From: an uncultured Poribacteria bacterium
GTDB taxonomy: Bacteria > Poribacteria > WGA-4E > WGA-3G
Direction of reading: 5' to 3'
NCBI GenBank assembly: GCA_951813545.1
Contig: OX638352.1
Span: 5,117,966 to 5,181,965 of the forward strand
Length of the DNA stretch: 64,000 bases
The position numbers were made by a program, and so were the translations under genes. Shown piece by piece: positions 1-10,456 of this stretch. The notes below the pieces were generated by a model, which saw only the letters and a list, made by a program, of their open reading frames with translations, made no database searches and had not been told where the DNA came from. Each line of letters starts with the position of its first letter. Position 1 is the first letter of the stretch.

Positions 1-762
1 AACTGCCGCAAAGAAATCAGCATTCGACGCACTAAACCCGTACTGCTGTTCTACCTCCCGAATGGCGATTTCTGTCGTGAACAGGTTATCATACGTATCG
101 GGAAACTCAACCCCCGTTGTGGCATCACGAAACAGGATGATATTGTAGCCATACCGTGCCATCGAACGGATACCGTAATCCCTGCCTAATACACACCAAT
201 TTGTTGCGAAACCGGCAAAGAGCAGATGCAAAATACCTCGTTCCTCCAAGAGTTCGTGCAACTGCTGTCCAGTTGCGATGACAAAATCTTCCGGTTTCAC
301 ATCAATCGCGGGTGAGACAGCGAGTTGCGACGCGATCTTGTCCCAATGGATGCCGATACTCGGCGGCTGGCTGCGAGGACCGCGGTAAACGGCGTAGTCC
401 CCCTCTCGACTCCGAAAATCGGAGGGGGGCCATGCCGAAGGTGTAGACGGCTCAGGCGGTTTGTGCCGTTTGAGTTGAGGATAGTGCTCCGCTACAGACG
501 GAGAAGGGGCATGAACAATTGTCAAACCCGCTTCCCGTGCGGCATTTATCACAGGGACAACACACTCCTTCGTTACCTGTGCCGCACGTTCTATCCAGCT
601 TTCGATGAAATGCACGTTCCACAGATCAACGAGGACTAAAGCAGTCTCCTCAACCGGCAACGGCATCTCAAACTCACGCCGGATGAAAGCGGTTTCACGA
701 CACGGCACATCTGCCGGTGTGCTATCCTGAAAATAGCGGACGCGTAAACTTAGTTCTTTCAT
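1..762 (-). pseudogene. isochorismatase/cysteine hydrolase family protein, frameshifted and truncated by window edge
   Basis: Minus-strand translation MKELSLRVRYFQDSTPADVPCRETAF...ETALVLVDLWNVHF...; continues in another frame after a G5 run (C run at about 399-403) as DYAVYRGPRSQPPSIGIHWDKI...LLFAGFATNWCVLGRDYGIRSMARYGYNIILFRDATTGVE, typical of isochorismatase-like hydrolases. Confidence 0.7.
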
Positions 763-2906
763 TTTGGCTCCTGAAACAGTGAATCATCAAGTTCAGCGTT
801 TATTGTGACACTACTTATATGGGTTTCAGTGAACTGTTCACCCTCTACATTCTGGACAAGATGATACGGGATTTTGACTCCGTCTACATCGCGATAATCG
901 TCCATGAGGGATTCCTTATTCAGTGTAACACCCTGTTCCGTTTCGCGGAAACCCATCTTCACTATATAGTGGGTCTCTTCACTGATGAAGATTTTGAGCA
1001 TTTCACCCGAAGGTTGTTTGACAAGCAAGATAAAGGCGGGTTTTCCCATTACCTCTTCTGTGCCAGCGTATTGGATCGAACTATCACCCTGCATAAGATT
1101 CACAAGCAGCCAAACCGGCTCTCTGAAAATGCCATCTTTCATGGAAGCCGTCATTTCGGGTGGCAAGGGTTGCGGTCCCATAGGGGTTAGGGCAAATCCA
1201 GAAGTCCCATCGAAGGCAACACTCATTTCTCCTTGAGGCATCTTGATATCTTGCCGGAATTTGTCTGGATAGACTTGGTATCCCTTTACATCCAAGTTCA
1301 TCGGTCCCATCGGTGAATTGGCTGCAGTACGTGCTTCTATAACAATGTTTTTCACCGCCTGCAATTTCTCAAGTCCGCCGTATGCGTCAACTGCCATTGC
1401 GATGATCTCTTTGGCTTTCGCCATGTCTCCTTCACTGGCTTCAGGCATCGGTTCCGCCGGAGGTGGTGCCGGTTGCTCTATCTCAATCTCGTTAACCGCT
1501 CCGAACTCATCAAGGGGTCGGTCGAAATTGGCTTTATTGCCAACGGTGACAATCGTGAGTGCATCCGGATGGAGATACTTCTGGGCAACCGCCTGCACAT
1601 CTGCCGCTGTGACCTTAGCAATGTTATCGGTAAAGGTTTCAAGGAAATCTGGTGCAAAACCGCGATAGGCAAGTATCATCTGCTGAAAAGCGATCTGTGC
1701 GCTACTCTCAAAACCAAAAACAAACGAATTGATGAGTGAATCTTTGGTCCGCTGCAATTCATCTGCTGGCACTGGGGTATCTCGGAGTCCCTTGACGACA
1801 TCAATAATGAGCGAGATCGCTTCTGCCGTTTTATCGGTACGGGTCTGCGAATAAGCGAACCATTCCCCCGGATTCGTGTAGTAACTCGTCTGCATTATGC
1901 TACCGACCATATAAGCGAGACCGTGTTTCTCGCGCACTTCCTTCATGAGGCGAGAGGTGAAACCACCTTCACCAAGAATATCGTTCATGACGCGGAGTGC
2001 GAAATAGTCTGGAAAATCGGGTGTGCGTTTGATGCCGAAATGCCCGATTAACATCACTGACTGCGGGAGATCCTTGAAGATATAATTAACAGACGCTTCG
2101 GGCGTAGGATCCACGGTTGGCACATCAGGAAACATAATCTCTGTGGATTTCCATCCCTCAAACACCTTTTCAAGCTGGGCAATCAAGGTTTCCGTATCAA
2201 AATCGCCGGTAATTGCGAGCATCATGTTATTGGGATGGTAATATTTCGCATGAAACGCTTTGAGGTCATCAGCGGTAATGCTTTCTATGCCTTCAATTTC
2301 GGTATACCACCCGAAGGGATGATCGGTACCATAGAGCAGCACCGAGAAGTTACGCCACGCGAGTTGGATAGGATTATCGTTCCGTCGACGGATCCCTTCA
2401 ACGGCTTGCTGCTTGCGAAGTTCCAATTTGTCTTCACGAAACGCAGGATTCCTGAGTACATCGGCAAAGATTTCCAATCCCTTGTCGATGTCTTCTGCGA
2501 GTGTTGAGAGGTTAATCGTACCATATTCGCGTGACATGCCAACTTCAACGGAAGCCGCCATAGATTCCAATTCCTCGTTCAGCATGTCCGGTTCACGCGA
2601 CACTGTACCGCCGGTTCGCATAACGGTAGCGAATATTCCTGCTAAACCGATCTTATCCGCTGGATCATAGATGTCACCGGTTTTAATCAAGCCGTTGATG
2701 TTAAAAAGCGGCAACTCGTGGTCCTCAATGAGGTAGAGCGTCACCCCGTTTGAGAGCATCCGTTTCTCTGGAACGGGTGGTTTAAACTCAATCGGTTCAA
2801 AGGTGAGTTCTTCGTGTGGTTTCGCGAATGTAGACGGGATACCCCACACAATGAAGCAGGCGATCAGTGTCGCGATGACAAGTCCTGTAGAGGTTCGTTT
2901 CTTCAT
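759..2906 (-). CDS. M16 family peptidase-like protein lacking HxxEH, with C-terminal extension
   Basis: 715 aa with signal peptide; M16-like NGVTLYLIEDHELPLFNINGLIKTGDIYDP; HxxEH position reads IGLAGIFATVMRTGG; extra C-terminal ~200 aa domain. Confidence 0.8.
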   Translation of the reverse strand: MKKRTSTGLVIATLIACFIVWGIPSTFAKPHEELTFEPIEFKPPVPEKRMLSNGVTLYLIEDHELPLFNINGLIKTGDIYDPADKIGLAGIFATVMRTGGTVSREPDMLNEELESMAASVEVGMSREYGTINLSTLAEDIDKGLEIFADVLRNPAFREDKLELRKQQAVEGIRRRNDNPIQLAWRNFSVLLYGTDHPFGWYTEIEGIESITADDLKAFHAKYYHPNNMMLAITGDFDTETLIAQLEKVFEGWKSTEIMFPDVPTVDPTPEASVNYIFKDLPQSVMLIGHFGIKRTPDFPDYFALRVMNDILGEGGFTSRLMKEVREKHGLAYMVGSIMQTSYYTNPGEWFAYSQTRTDKTAEAISLIIDVVKGLRDTPVPADELQRTKDSLINSFVFGFESSAQIAFQQMILAYRGFAPDFLETFTDNIAKVTAADVQAVAQKYLHPDALTIVTVGNKANFDRPLDEFGAVNEIEIEQPAPPPAEPMPEASEGDMAKAKEIIAMAVDAYGGLEKLQAVKNIVIEARTAANSPMGPMNLDVKGYQVYPDKFRQDIKMPQGEMSVAFDGTSGFALTPMGPQPLPPEMTASMKDGIFREPVWLLVNLMQGDSSIQYAGTEEVMGKPAFILLVKQPSGEMLKIFISEETHYIVKMGFRETEQGVTLNKESLMDDYRDVDGVKIPYHLVQNVEGEQFTETHISSVTINAELDDSLFQEPK

Positions 2907-4438
2907 TATTCACTGCCCTCCGTATCTTCACCGGCGGGTGCTGCTGCCTCTTTCTTAATGAGTGTGCCGACGGTGCGGTTGCTTTTCATGAAATAGGTTT
3001 TTGCGACTCTCATGATGTCCTCTGGCGTAACCTTATATATGTTTTCCCGCCAATCCAGCACATAACGCCAATCACCAGCGATCCCTTCAAAGAAGGCGAG
3101 CTGCTGCGCCATTCCGGCGTTTGAACTGAGGTTCCGAATAAAGCTGGCATCCACTTGCTTGAGGATACGTTTGAATTCTTTTTCCGCAACAGGTTCAGTC
3201 TTGAGCCTTTCGAGCTCCGCATAGATTGCTTCTTCAACGTCGACGGGTGTGTGCGGAGATCGCGGTGCTCCATTTACAACAAAAAGATTGTCGTAGCGCG
3301 CACCCGGATATCCGTTCAACGAATCGGCAGAAATGGCTATCCCTTTTTCAACGATGTTTTTGTAAAACCGAGAGGTACGTCCATCAGAAAGGATCGCACT
3401 GATAAAATCGAGTACATAGTCGTCGAAATGTGGGATCGTCGGTTTATGGAACCCAATCATGAGTTGTGGTTCGGCGTCGAATTCTACTTCGATACGGCGT
3501 TCTCCCTCTTGTGGAAGTTCATCAGTTGTGACTTCAGGAGGAAGCGGCTGTGAGGGTATATCACCGAAGTGTTTTTCAATAAGCGCGATGGTCTTGTCTA
3601 TGTCAATATTTCCAACAATAACCATAACGGAGTTATTCGGTGCGTAGTGGACGCGGAAAAACTCTTTCGCCTTGCGTCGATTTAACATAGCGATATCCGA
3701 GGGCCACCCAATAATCGGTATCCCATAAGGGTGAGCGGTGAAGGCAGCAGCCATAAACTGTTCATAGAGTTTACCACCTGGACGAGTATCAACACGCATC
3801 CGGCGTTCCTCTTTGACAGCCTCACGTTCCACATAAAATTCGCGGAGGACAGCGTTCTTAATCCGGTCGGACTCCAGCATTGCCCACAACTCTAACTTGT
3901 TAGATGGCAATTCCACCGTGTAAATGGTATAGTCAACTGAGGTCCCAGCGTTGAAACCCGTGCTACCGTGTTGTGTATAGATTTCGGTGTATTCGCCGGT
4001 GACAATCCACTCTTTTGCGAGTTCCTGTTGCGTTTTAAGTGCTTCTTCTAACTCGGCTATTTTTTCAGCATCTGCTCTGGAACCTTTCGCACGTTCCATG
4101 TCGAGTGCATCACCTATCCGGTCAATTTCGGCAAGCACTACTTTTTCTTTTTCGTAGTCCTTTGTGCCGATTGTTTCAGTCCCCTTGAACAACATGTGTT
4201 CGAGCATGTGCGCGATACCGCGTGTGTCATCTGATTCATCCACGGAACCCGCTTTAAAGAGGATGTATGGCGCGATCGTAGGAGAGGTGTCGCGTTTGAT
4301 CATCAATAACTTCAGACCGTTGGGAAAGATATGCTCCACTACGCGATCTTCAAGATTTTGTGCTGATGCTATCCCGTGCAAAGCAACGAGGAATAGAATC
4401 AGCAAATAACGTATCTGTTTCATTTTTCCTTGCGGCAC
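2906..4438 (-). CDS. M16 family zinc peptidase (insulinase-like)
   Basis: 510 aa; HMLEHMLFKGTETIG contains HxxEH; signal peptide. Confidence 0.9.
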   Translation of the reverse strand: MPQGKMKQIRYLLILFLVALHGIASAQNLEDRVVEHIFPNGLKLLMIKRDTSPTIAPYILFKAGSVDESDDTRGIAHMLEHMLFKGTETIGTKDYEKEKVVLAEIDRIGDALDMERAKGSRADAEKIAELEEALKTQQELAKEWIVTGEYTEIYTQHGSTGFNAGTSVDYTIYTVELPSNKLELWAMLESDRIKNAVLREFYVEREAVKEERRMRVDTRPGGKLYEQFMAAAFTAHPYGIPIIGWPSDIAMLNRRKAKEFFRVHYAPNNSVMVIVGNIDIDKTIALIEKHFGDIPSQPLPPEVTTDELPQEGERRIEVEFDAEPQLMIGFHKPTIPHFDDYVLDFISAILSDGRTSRFYKNIVEKGIAISADSLNGYPGARYDNLFVVNGAPRSPHTPVDVEEAIYAELERLKTEPVAEKEFKRILKQVDASFIRNLSSNAGMAQQLAFFEGIAGDWRYVLDWRENIYKVTPEDIMRVAKTYFMKSNRTVGTLIKKEAAAPAGEDTEGSE

Positions 4439-4609
4439 CTCTTCTCGATAGAGTCCCGATATTGGGTAGTGCCGCTTCCTTTCCTTTCAAAGCCCTCAGC
4501 CAGAAGATAGGGCTGCTGGCATTTTATACTATAAGTATCAATTAAAAAATGGGAAATAGAATAGGAATGGGGAAGAAGCCCCAATTAGGGAATCGAGGCT
4601 CCCCACGCT

Positions 4610-4867
4610 TCATTCTTTCGGCAAGTCACCGAGTAAGCCAACAAGGGCAAACCTGATGTGCGACGAGAGTGCAGAGTTCTCTGCGCGAAGGTCAGCTCCT
4701 TCTTCATCTGGATACATGACATGTGCCGCCACTGCACGTTTAACCCATCGCTCGGCTCTATCGTCGTAAGGGATGTACTTTTCTTTGGGTGCCGTGCACG
4801 CAGGGCACTCCTCTGGTGGGTTATCTGCTTCCTTCCACAAATAACCACAGGCTATACAAACAAACAT
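4610..4867 (-). CDS. rubredoxin-like zinc/iron ribbon protein
   Basis: 85 aa; FVCIACGYLWKEADNPPEECPACTAPKEKYIPY has two CxxC knuckles. Confidence 0.65.
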   Translation of the reverse strand: MFVCIACGYLWKEADNPPEECPACTAPKEKYIPYDDRAERWVKRAVAAHVMYPDEEGADLRAENSALSSHIRFALVGLLGDLPKE

Positions 4868-5057
4868 CGTAAAGTCCTTTCTCTATTTCTGGAGAAGATT
4901 AATATTTTAATAGCAAATCACCAAAACAATTAATCCTCAATAAGTAAATCGAGGTTATAGGTTTTAAAGTTACAATCAACTACTGCATTTTAGCAGATTC
5001 CATTTTGAGATACAAGTTTTAAATTCCGCGTTTCTATTCGAGGGACCGTTCACACAA

Positions 5058-7115
5058 TCAAGCGGACTGTCCGACAGATCGCTCCTTCAGTTCGGCAATC
5101 TGGTCACGTAAGGCGGCAGCTTCTTCATAATCGAGTTCCAACGCCGCTTTCCGCATCTGCCGCGTTAAGTCTGTAATTATCGCGTCAACATCTTGCGGCT
5201 CAATAGTTTCTGGAACGATAGTGGGTTTGTCAGACTTCTTGGTCTTATACTCGTCGCTTGATTCAGCGATAAGCTCCTGAATTGCCTTCTCAATCGTGGC
5301 GGGTGTGATATTGTTATCAACATTATATTGTAGTTGAATATCACGTCGGCGCTGTGTCTCCTGTATTGCCTCTCCCATTGCCTCTGTAATGCTATCTCCG
5401 TACAAGAGCACCTCACCATCAACGTTCCGTGCAGCACGTCCTGCGGTCTGAACGAGAGATCTGACAGAACGGAGGAAACCGGGTCGGTCAGCATCCAGGA
5501 TCGCAACGAGAGAGACTTCGGGCAGATCAAGCCCTTCCCGAAGGAGGTTAATACCGACCAGTACATCGAAAACACCCTCACGAAGTTCGCGTAGAATACG
5601 TGCCCGATCAAACACGTCAATCTCAGAGTGCATATAGTCAGCACGGATCCCCGCTTCAGTTAAATACTCCGTCAAATCCTCCGCCATTCGCTTGGTGAGC
5701 GTCGTGACAAGAACGCGTTGTTTGTGCCTGACGCGCTCCTTAATCTTGCCGATGAGATGGTCGATCTGTCCCTTCACCGGATGGATTGTAATTTGGGGAT
5801 CAATGAGTCCTGTTGGACGGATAATCTGTTCAACGATTTGCGCGCTGTTTTCCATTTCATAGGGACCGGGTGTTGCGGAGACAAAGACCACTTGATTGAC
5901 GCGCGCTTCAACCTCGTCGAAACGGAGCGGACGATTGTCAAGTGCAGAGGGCAGACGGAAGCCATACTTGACAAGCGTCTCTTTTCGCGATCTGTCACCA
6001 CGATACATCCCCCGCAGCTGCGGAATCGTTACATGCGACTCGTCGATAAAGAGTAGAAAATCGTCGGGGAAGTAGTGCATCAAACAGTAAGGAGGATCTC
6101 CGGGTTGTAATCCTGAAAGATGTCGCGAGTAATTTTCAATACCGGAGCAATAGCCGACCTCGCGCAACATTTCCAGATCAAAGCGAGTTCGCTGTTCAAT
6201 ACGTTGTGCTTCGAGCAATTTATTCTCTTTCTCAAATGCCAGAATATGGTCCTGAAGTTCAAGTTCAATATTAATCAATGCCTGGTCAAAAATTTCACCA
6301 TCGGTCATGAAATGCTTGGCAGGATAGATTTCAAGGAAGTCACGTTGTGCCAATACTTCTCCAGTTGTGGTATCAATCTCACTAATCCGATCAATTTCAT
6401 CGCCGAAAAGCTCAATACGATAGGCGTTCTCACTATAAGCGGGAAACACTTCAACGACATCGCCACGGGCACGGAATACCCCTTGCCAGAACTCAACATC
6501 GTTGCGGACGTATTGAATATCGACCAAGGCTCGCAGCAGCGAATCGCGACGGACCACCTCTCCAACCGCTACCTGAACCCTCTGATTTTCAAATTCATCG
6601 GGTGATCCAAGACCATAGAGGCAGGAAACGCTTGCAACAACGATAACATCGCGACGCGATATTAAGGATGCTGTCGAGGCAAGCCGCATCCGTGTAATCT
6701 CTTCGTTAATGCGAACATCCTTTTCAATAAAGGTATCGGTAGATGGAATGTATGCTTCCGGTTGATAGTACTCGTAGTCGCTGACGAAGTAGTGAACGGC
6801 GTTATTGGGAAAAAATGTCCTGAATTCGTTGTAAAGCTGTGCGGCAAGCGTCTTGTTAGGTGAGATTACGAGTGTTGGCAACTGCACATTCTGAATCACA
6901 TTCGCCATTGTGTAGGTCTTGCCTGAACCTGTCACGCCGAGGAGTGTCTGTGCTTTGTCTCCACGTTGGAGTCCCTCTGTGAGTTCGACAATGGCTTGCG
7001 GCTGATCACCCTGCGGTGTGAAGTCTGAGATCAGTTCAAATTGCAAGTTATCCGATTCGGGGATGTCATCTTCTGGATCATCAATCTTTGTCAGCAATTC
7101 CCAATTCTCTCTCAT
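5058..7115 (-). CDS. uvrB: excinuclease ABC subunit B
   Basis: 685 aa; LLGVTGSGKTYTMANVI, YYQPEAYIPSTDTFIEKD, C-terminal UVR motif. Confidence 0.98.
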   Translation of the reverse strand: MRENWELLTKIDDPEDDIPESDNLQFELISDFTPQGDQPQAIVELTEGLQRGDKAQTLLGVTGSGKTYTMANVIQNVQLPTLVISPNKTLAAQLYNEFRTFFPNNAVHYFVSDYEYYQPEAYIPSTDTFIEKDVRINEEITRMRLASTASLISRRDVIVVASVSCLYGLGSPDEFENQRVQVAVGEVVRRDSLLRALVDIQYVRNDVEFWQGVFRARGDVVEVFPAYSENAYRIELFGDEIDRISEIDTTTGEVLAQRDFLEIYPAKHFMTDGEIFDQALINIELELQDHILAFEKENKLLEAQRIEQRTRFDLEMLREVGYCSGIENYSRHLSGLQPGDPPYCLMHYFPDDFLLFIDESHVTIPQLRGMYRGDRSRKETLVKYGFRLPSALDNRPLRFDEVEARVNQVVFVSATPGPYEMENSAQIVEQIIRPTGLIDPQITIHPVKGQIDHLIGKIKERVRHKQRVLVTTLTKRMAEDLTEYLTEAGIRADYMHSEIDVFDRARILRELREGVFDVLVGINLLREGLDLPEVSLVAILDADRPGFLRSVRSLVQTAGRAARNVDGEVLLYGDSITEAMGEAIQETQRRRDIQLQYNVDNNITPATIEKAIQELIAESSDEYKTKKSDKPTIVPETIEPQDVDAIITDLTRQMRKAALELDYEEAAALRDQIAELKERSVGQSA

Positions 7116-7444
7116 CTTGGCGTTTTGCTCCTTGTCAAGTTTTCAATCGTCTTTACAATTTGGAGTTGCAAGCGGCACCTTATATTAAGGCTACAAGAAA
7201 TTGGCATGGTATGAGATATGTTCTATATAGTATACCATACTCTATCAAAAATGTGTAGCGTTTTCAGTCGGGAATCTGATTGAATAAAAACCTCATAAAT
7301 TTCCAGAAAAATAGTCGTTGATATAGGGCGATTGTCCGCGATATAAAAATTGCCCTGTCTTGCCCTAGTTTTGCAAATCATAAATTGGGGGAAAAGGGGT
7401 GAAGGTAGGTAGTGACTCACTTCAATAGGAGTGTATCGCAAAGT

Positions 7445-7471
7445 AAATTCTTGCCTCAAAGGCAAGAATTT
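7445..7471. repeat. perfect intergenic palindrome, 12-bp arms, 3-nt loop
   Basis: AAATTCTTGCCT CAA AGGCAAGAATTT. Confidence 0.7.
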
Positions 7472-7734
7472 GAGGTTCGTTGGAAAAGACAAATAGCGTG
7501 CGTTCAGGGTAAGCTTTAGAGGCGGAAAACGGTTTCATAAAGCGAAGGTGTTGCCTCGGAAAGCAGTGGAGAAAAGAAAAGTCAAATTAACTTATAATAT
7601 GTTATATAATACCATTATGTTATTTTTTTCAACATGGGTTTGCATTCGGAAGAAATCGGGGTTAGAAACCCTTCCCACATTAGTTATCAGTAGGCGAGGT
7701 TGCCTAACACCTCCAACGGGAATGGAGAAAATCC

Positions 7735-7792
7735 GGTGCGGTTTGGAATGCAGATCGCATTTGGTCGAGTACGCCGCAAAACCGCACCTACC
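7735..7792 (-). repeat. REP-like GTAGG hairpin, long-loop subtype
   Basis: GGTGCGGTTTGGAATGCAGATCGCATTTGGTCGAGTACGCCGCAAAACCGCACCTACC; near copy at 46849-46901. Confidence 0.7.
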
Positions 7793-7888
7793 ACGCTTGA
7801 GAGGGTCGCGAGCAGAGGTTGCTCCTATAGCAAGAGGAATTCGGGAATCGGAGTGTTTCCTTGGGTGTTCCCGCCCTCCTACAGGATA

Positions 7889-10399
7889 CTATCTATGGAT
7901 ATGGCAAAGTTCTTCCGGTTGCTGTCCTTCAATAAATGGCTCGTTGCTAATATTTTCTTCTGGACACTTGTCTGCACGTTTGAGGCGACCACTCATTTTG
8001 TCAATCTCTCGGAAGACAATGCCTTCAGGGACAGGGAACTCCTTCTTGGGTCCCCGGGCTGCCTTAATCATGAATTCCGCCCAGATCGGCAGTGCTGCCC
8101 ACGCCCCTTGCTGATTGTAGTTCCGTCGATTTGGTCGATTTTTATCAAATCCGACCCAAACGCCGACAATCAGATCCGTGGTATAACCGACAAACCAAGC
8201 ATCAACATTCTCATTGGTTGTTCCCGTTTTACCAGCGGCGGGTCGAGTTAGCCCCATATTGATCGCATGTCTGCCGGTCCCATGTTTAATCACATTTTCC
8301 AAACACGAGGTGATCTGATATGCCACTTTTTCATCCAGCACCCGGGCACGTTGAACCTGACGTTCATCAGAGGAATAGATAATGTTTCCATCTGTGTCCA
8401 CGACATACTGAATGTACATCGGCTCTACACGGACACCACCGTTTGCAAAAATCCCATACGCTGAAGTCAACTCAAGAACTGTCATTTCAGCCGTTCCTAA
8501 GGAGATCGCAGGGAACGGTTCTATAGGACTTTTAATGCCCATCCTTTTTGACAAATCTATGACGCGATTCAGCCCTTCCCATTTGCCGTTCTCAGTTATA
8601 GGTGTTTCCAATACTGCCTTCGCCGTTGGCACGTTAATGGAACTCGTGAGAATATCACGCATAATGACTGGTCCCCTAAATCTCCCTTCAATATAATTGC
8701 TGGGAGCCCACCACTGTCCAGGAAAAGGCACCATCCCCCACTCTTCATCAATAATAACCGTTCCGGGTGTTACAATTGAAGGTTCTTCTAACAAAGCAGC
8801 AAAAACAATCGGCTTAAAGGCGGAACCGGGTTGCCGCCTGGCAGTTCCAACGGCGCGATTATAGAAACTAATCCGATCCCCCGTGATGTTGTAATCTCTA
8901 CCGCCCACCATCGCTTTAACGTGCCCGGTCCTCGGTTCAAACGCAATGAGTGCTCCTTGCAGGTAATCATCAATCAGATTAATGCTGTTTGGATTCCGTT
9001 TACTGGCATCATAATCCGGCAGACTCCTTGGACCGTATGTCTTATCCATCACGCGGAGGTGCTCTGCTGTCCCTTTCTCTGCAACAACCTGCATAGTCAT
9101 GTCTATGGTTGTGTAAACCTTCAATCCACCACTATACAAATTATCTTTGAGCTCAGGAAGCGTGAGGAGTTTTTTATGGACCTCCTGAAGAAAGTGTCCG
9201 GCTTCTTTGAAGGCAGTTGTTGTACTTTTTTGATGCTGGTTTTGTGGAAGGAGCGGGGCATTTCGACTTGCGTGCCATTCAGATTCAGTAGGGATATAGT
9301 TTTGATCGAACATCGCGTCAAGCACGAGGTTACGTCGATTTCTAGCGCGCTCCGGGTTGGCAAACGGCGAAAAAGCGTGGGGACCTTTCGGAAGTGCTGC
9401 AAGTAAAGCAGACTCATGATCGTTGAGTTCCGATACCTCCTTCCCAAAATAGCCGAGTGCGGCTTGCTGAACACCGTGATACGTTTTCCCACCATACCTC
9501 GATCTGCCTAAATCAACGTGGTTCAGATAGCGTTCAAGAATCTCATCCTTAGAGAAAGCCTTCTCAATCCTCACTGAAAGTAGTATCTCTCTCGCTTTCC
9601 GAACGACACTCCTGTCCGACCGCTGATTAAAGAGATAGATATTTCGTGCTAACTGTTGCGTTAGTGTGCTTGTGCCAGCCAAGCGACTGCCGTGCAATAA
9701 TTTATTTCTAAATGCCCCGACGAGACGTATAATATCAACCCCCCAATGCTCATAAAATCGCCGATCCTCAATAGCGACAAATGCCCCTATAACTTTGTCA
9801 GACATTTGCAGCAGGGGAATCAGACGACGCGTTGAACCTTCATCGTCAGCAAATTCGGCTATCTTCTCCGGTTCAAGGTAGAAATTTTGGCGCACAGAAT
9901 CATCTTCATTCTGGATAGAGGTAATTTCTTCATCTTTAACAGAAATTTGAACGTGCCCCGCCTCCACATCAAGACGCGGATATTCAAAGTCGCGTAGATG
10001 GATGCGGACAGTCCCGTTCGGTTTTTTTTCAGCCTTTGGATCCCAAGATACAGGTGCATCCAAAGATACAGCATACGACCCTGGTGGGCTCAACTTTGGA
10101 ATGATTTCCGAGACCTTTTTATATTCCAAACGCTCCAGTTTATCGAGCAAAAACGCGACTTTGTCTGTCTTCTGAACCTTGCACACTGAAGAGTAAACCT
10201 CCAGATGTTGTCGCCACGTCTGAACATCAACATCGTATTCAAGTCGATCTAAGTCAATACCGCGTACATCCTCCCAACACGCGAGTAGCATGCCCCCTGC
10301 GAACCCGATGCCAGCAAAAGCCACTATAAACACGAGAATGCATACACTCCAAAATAGGGTTAGCACTGCCTGAAAACAGTGATATAAGAATCGAAGCAT
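7889..10399 (-). CDS. class A penicillin-binding protein (GT51 + transpeptidase)
   Basis: 836 aa; EDRRFYEHWGVD, TLTQQLARNIYL, GSAFKPIVF, AGKTGTTNENVDAWFVGYT. Confidence 0.95.
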   Translation of the reverse strand: MLRFLYHCFQAVLTLFWSVCILVFIVAFAGIGFAGGMLLACWEDVRGIDLDRLEYDVDVQTWRQHLEVYSSVCKVQKTDKVAFLLDKLERLEYKKVSEIIPKLSPPGSYAVSLDAPVSWDPKAEKKPNGTVRIHLRDFEYPRLDVEAGHVQISVKDEEITSIQNEDDSVRQNFYLEPEKIAEFADDEGSTRRLIPLLQMSDKVIGAFVAIEDRRFYEHWGVDIIRLVGAFRNKLLHGSRLAGTSTLTQQLARNIYLFNQRSDRSVVRKAREILLSVRIEKAFSKDEILERYLNHVDLGRSRYGGKTYHGVQQAALGYFGKEVSELNDHESALLAALPKGPHAFSPFANPERARNRRNLVLDAMFDQNYIPTESEWHASRNAPLLPQNQHQKSTTTAFKEAGHFLQEVHKKLLTLPELKDNLYSGGLKVYTTIDMTMQVVAEKGTAEHLRVMDKTYGPRSLPDYDASKRNPNSINLIDDYLQGALIAFEPRTGHVKAMVGGRDYNITGDRISFYNRAVGTARRQPGSAFKPIVFAALLEEPSIVTPGTVIIDEEWGMVPFPGQWWAPSNYIEGRFRGPVIMRDILTSSINVPTAKAVLETPITENGKWEGLNRVIDLSKRMGIKSPIEPFPAISLGTAEMTVLELTSAYGIFANGGVRVEPMYIQYVVDTDGNIIYSSDERQVQRARVLDEKVAYQITSCLENVIKHGTGRHAINMGLTRPAAGKTGTTNENVDAWFVGYTTDLIVGVWVGFDKNRPNRRNYNQQGAWAALPIWAEFMIKAARGPKKEFPVPEGIVFREIDKMSGRLKRADKCPEENISNEPFIEGQQPEELCHIHR

Positions 10400-10456
10400 T
10401 TGTTTTTTGCCCCCTGTGTGATGTTCAATAGAGAGATTGAGATTTGCGGGTGGAAT

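Noticed and set aside
325-639. 104-aa + strand ORF in the ORF track
   Set aside because: Antisense to the isochorismatase-like gene; low-complexity RRCRRLRR composition, no recognisable family.
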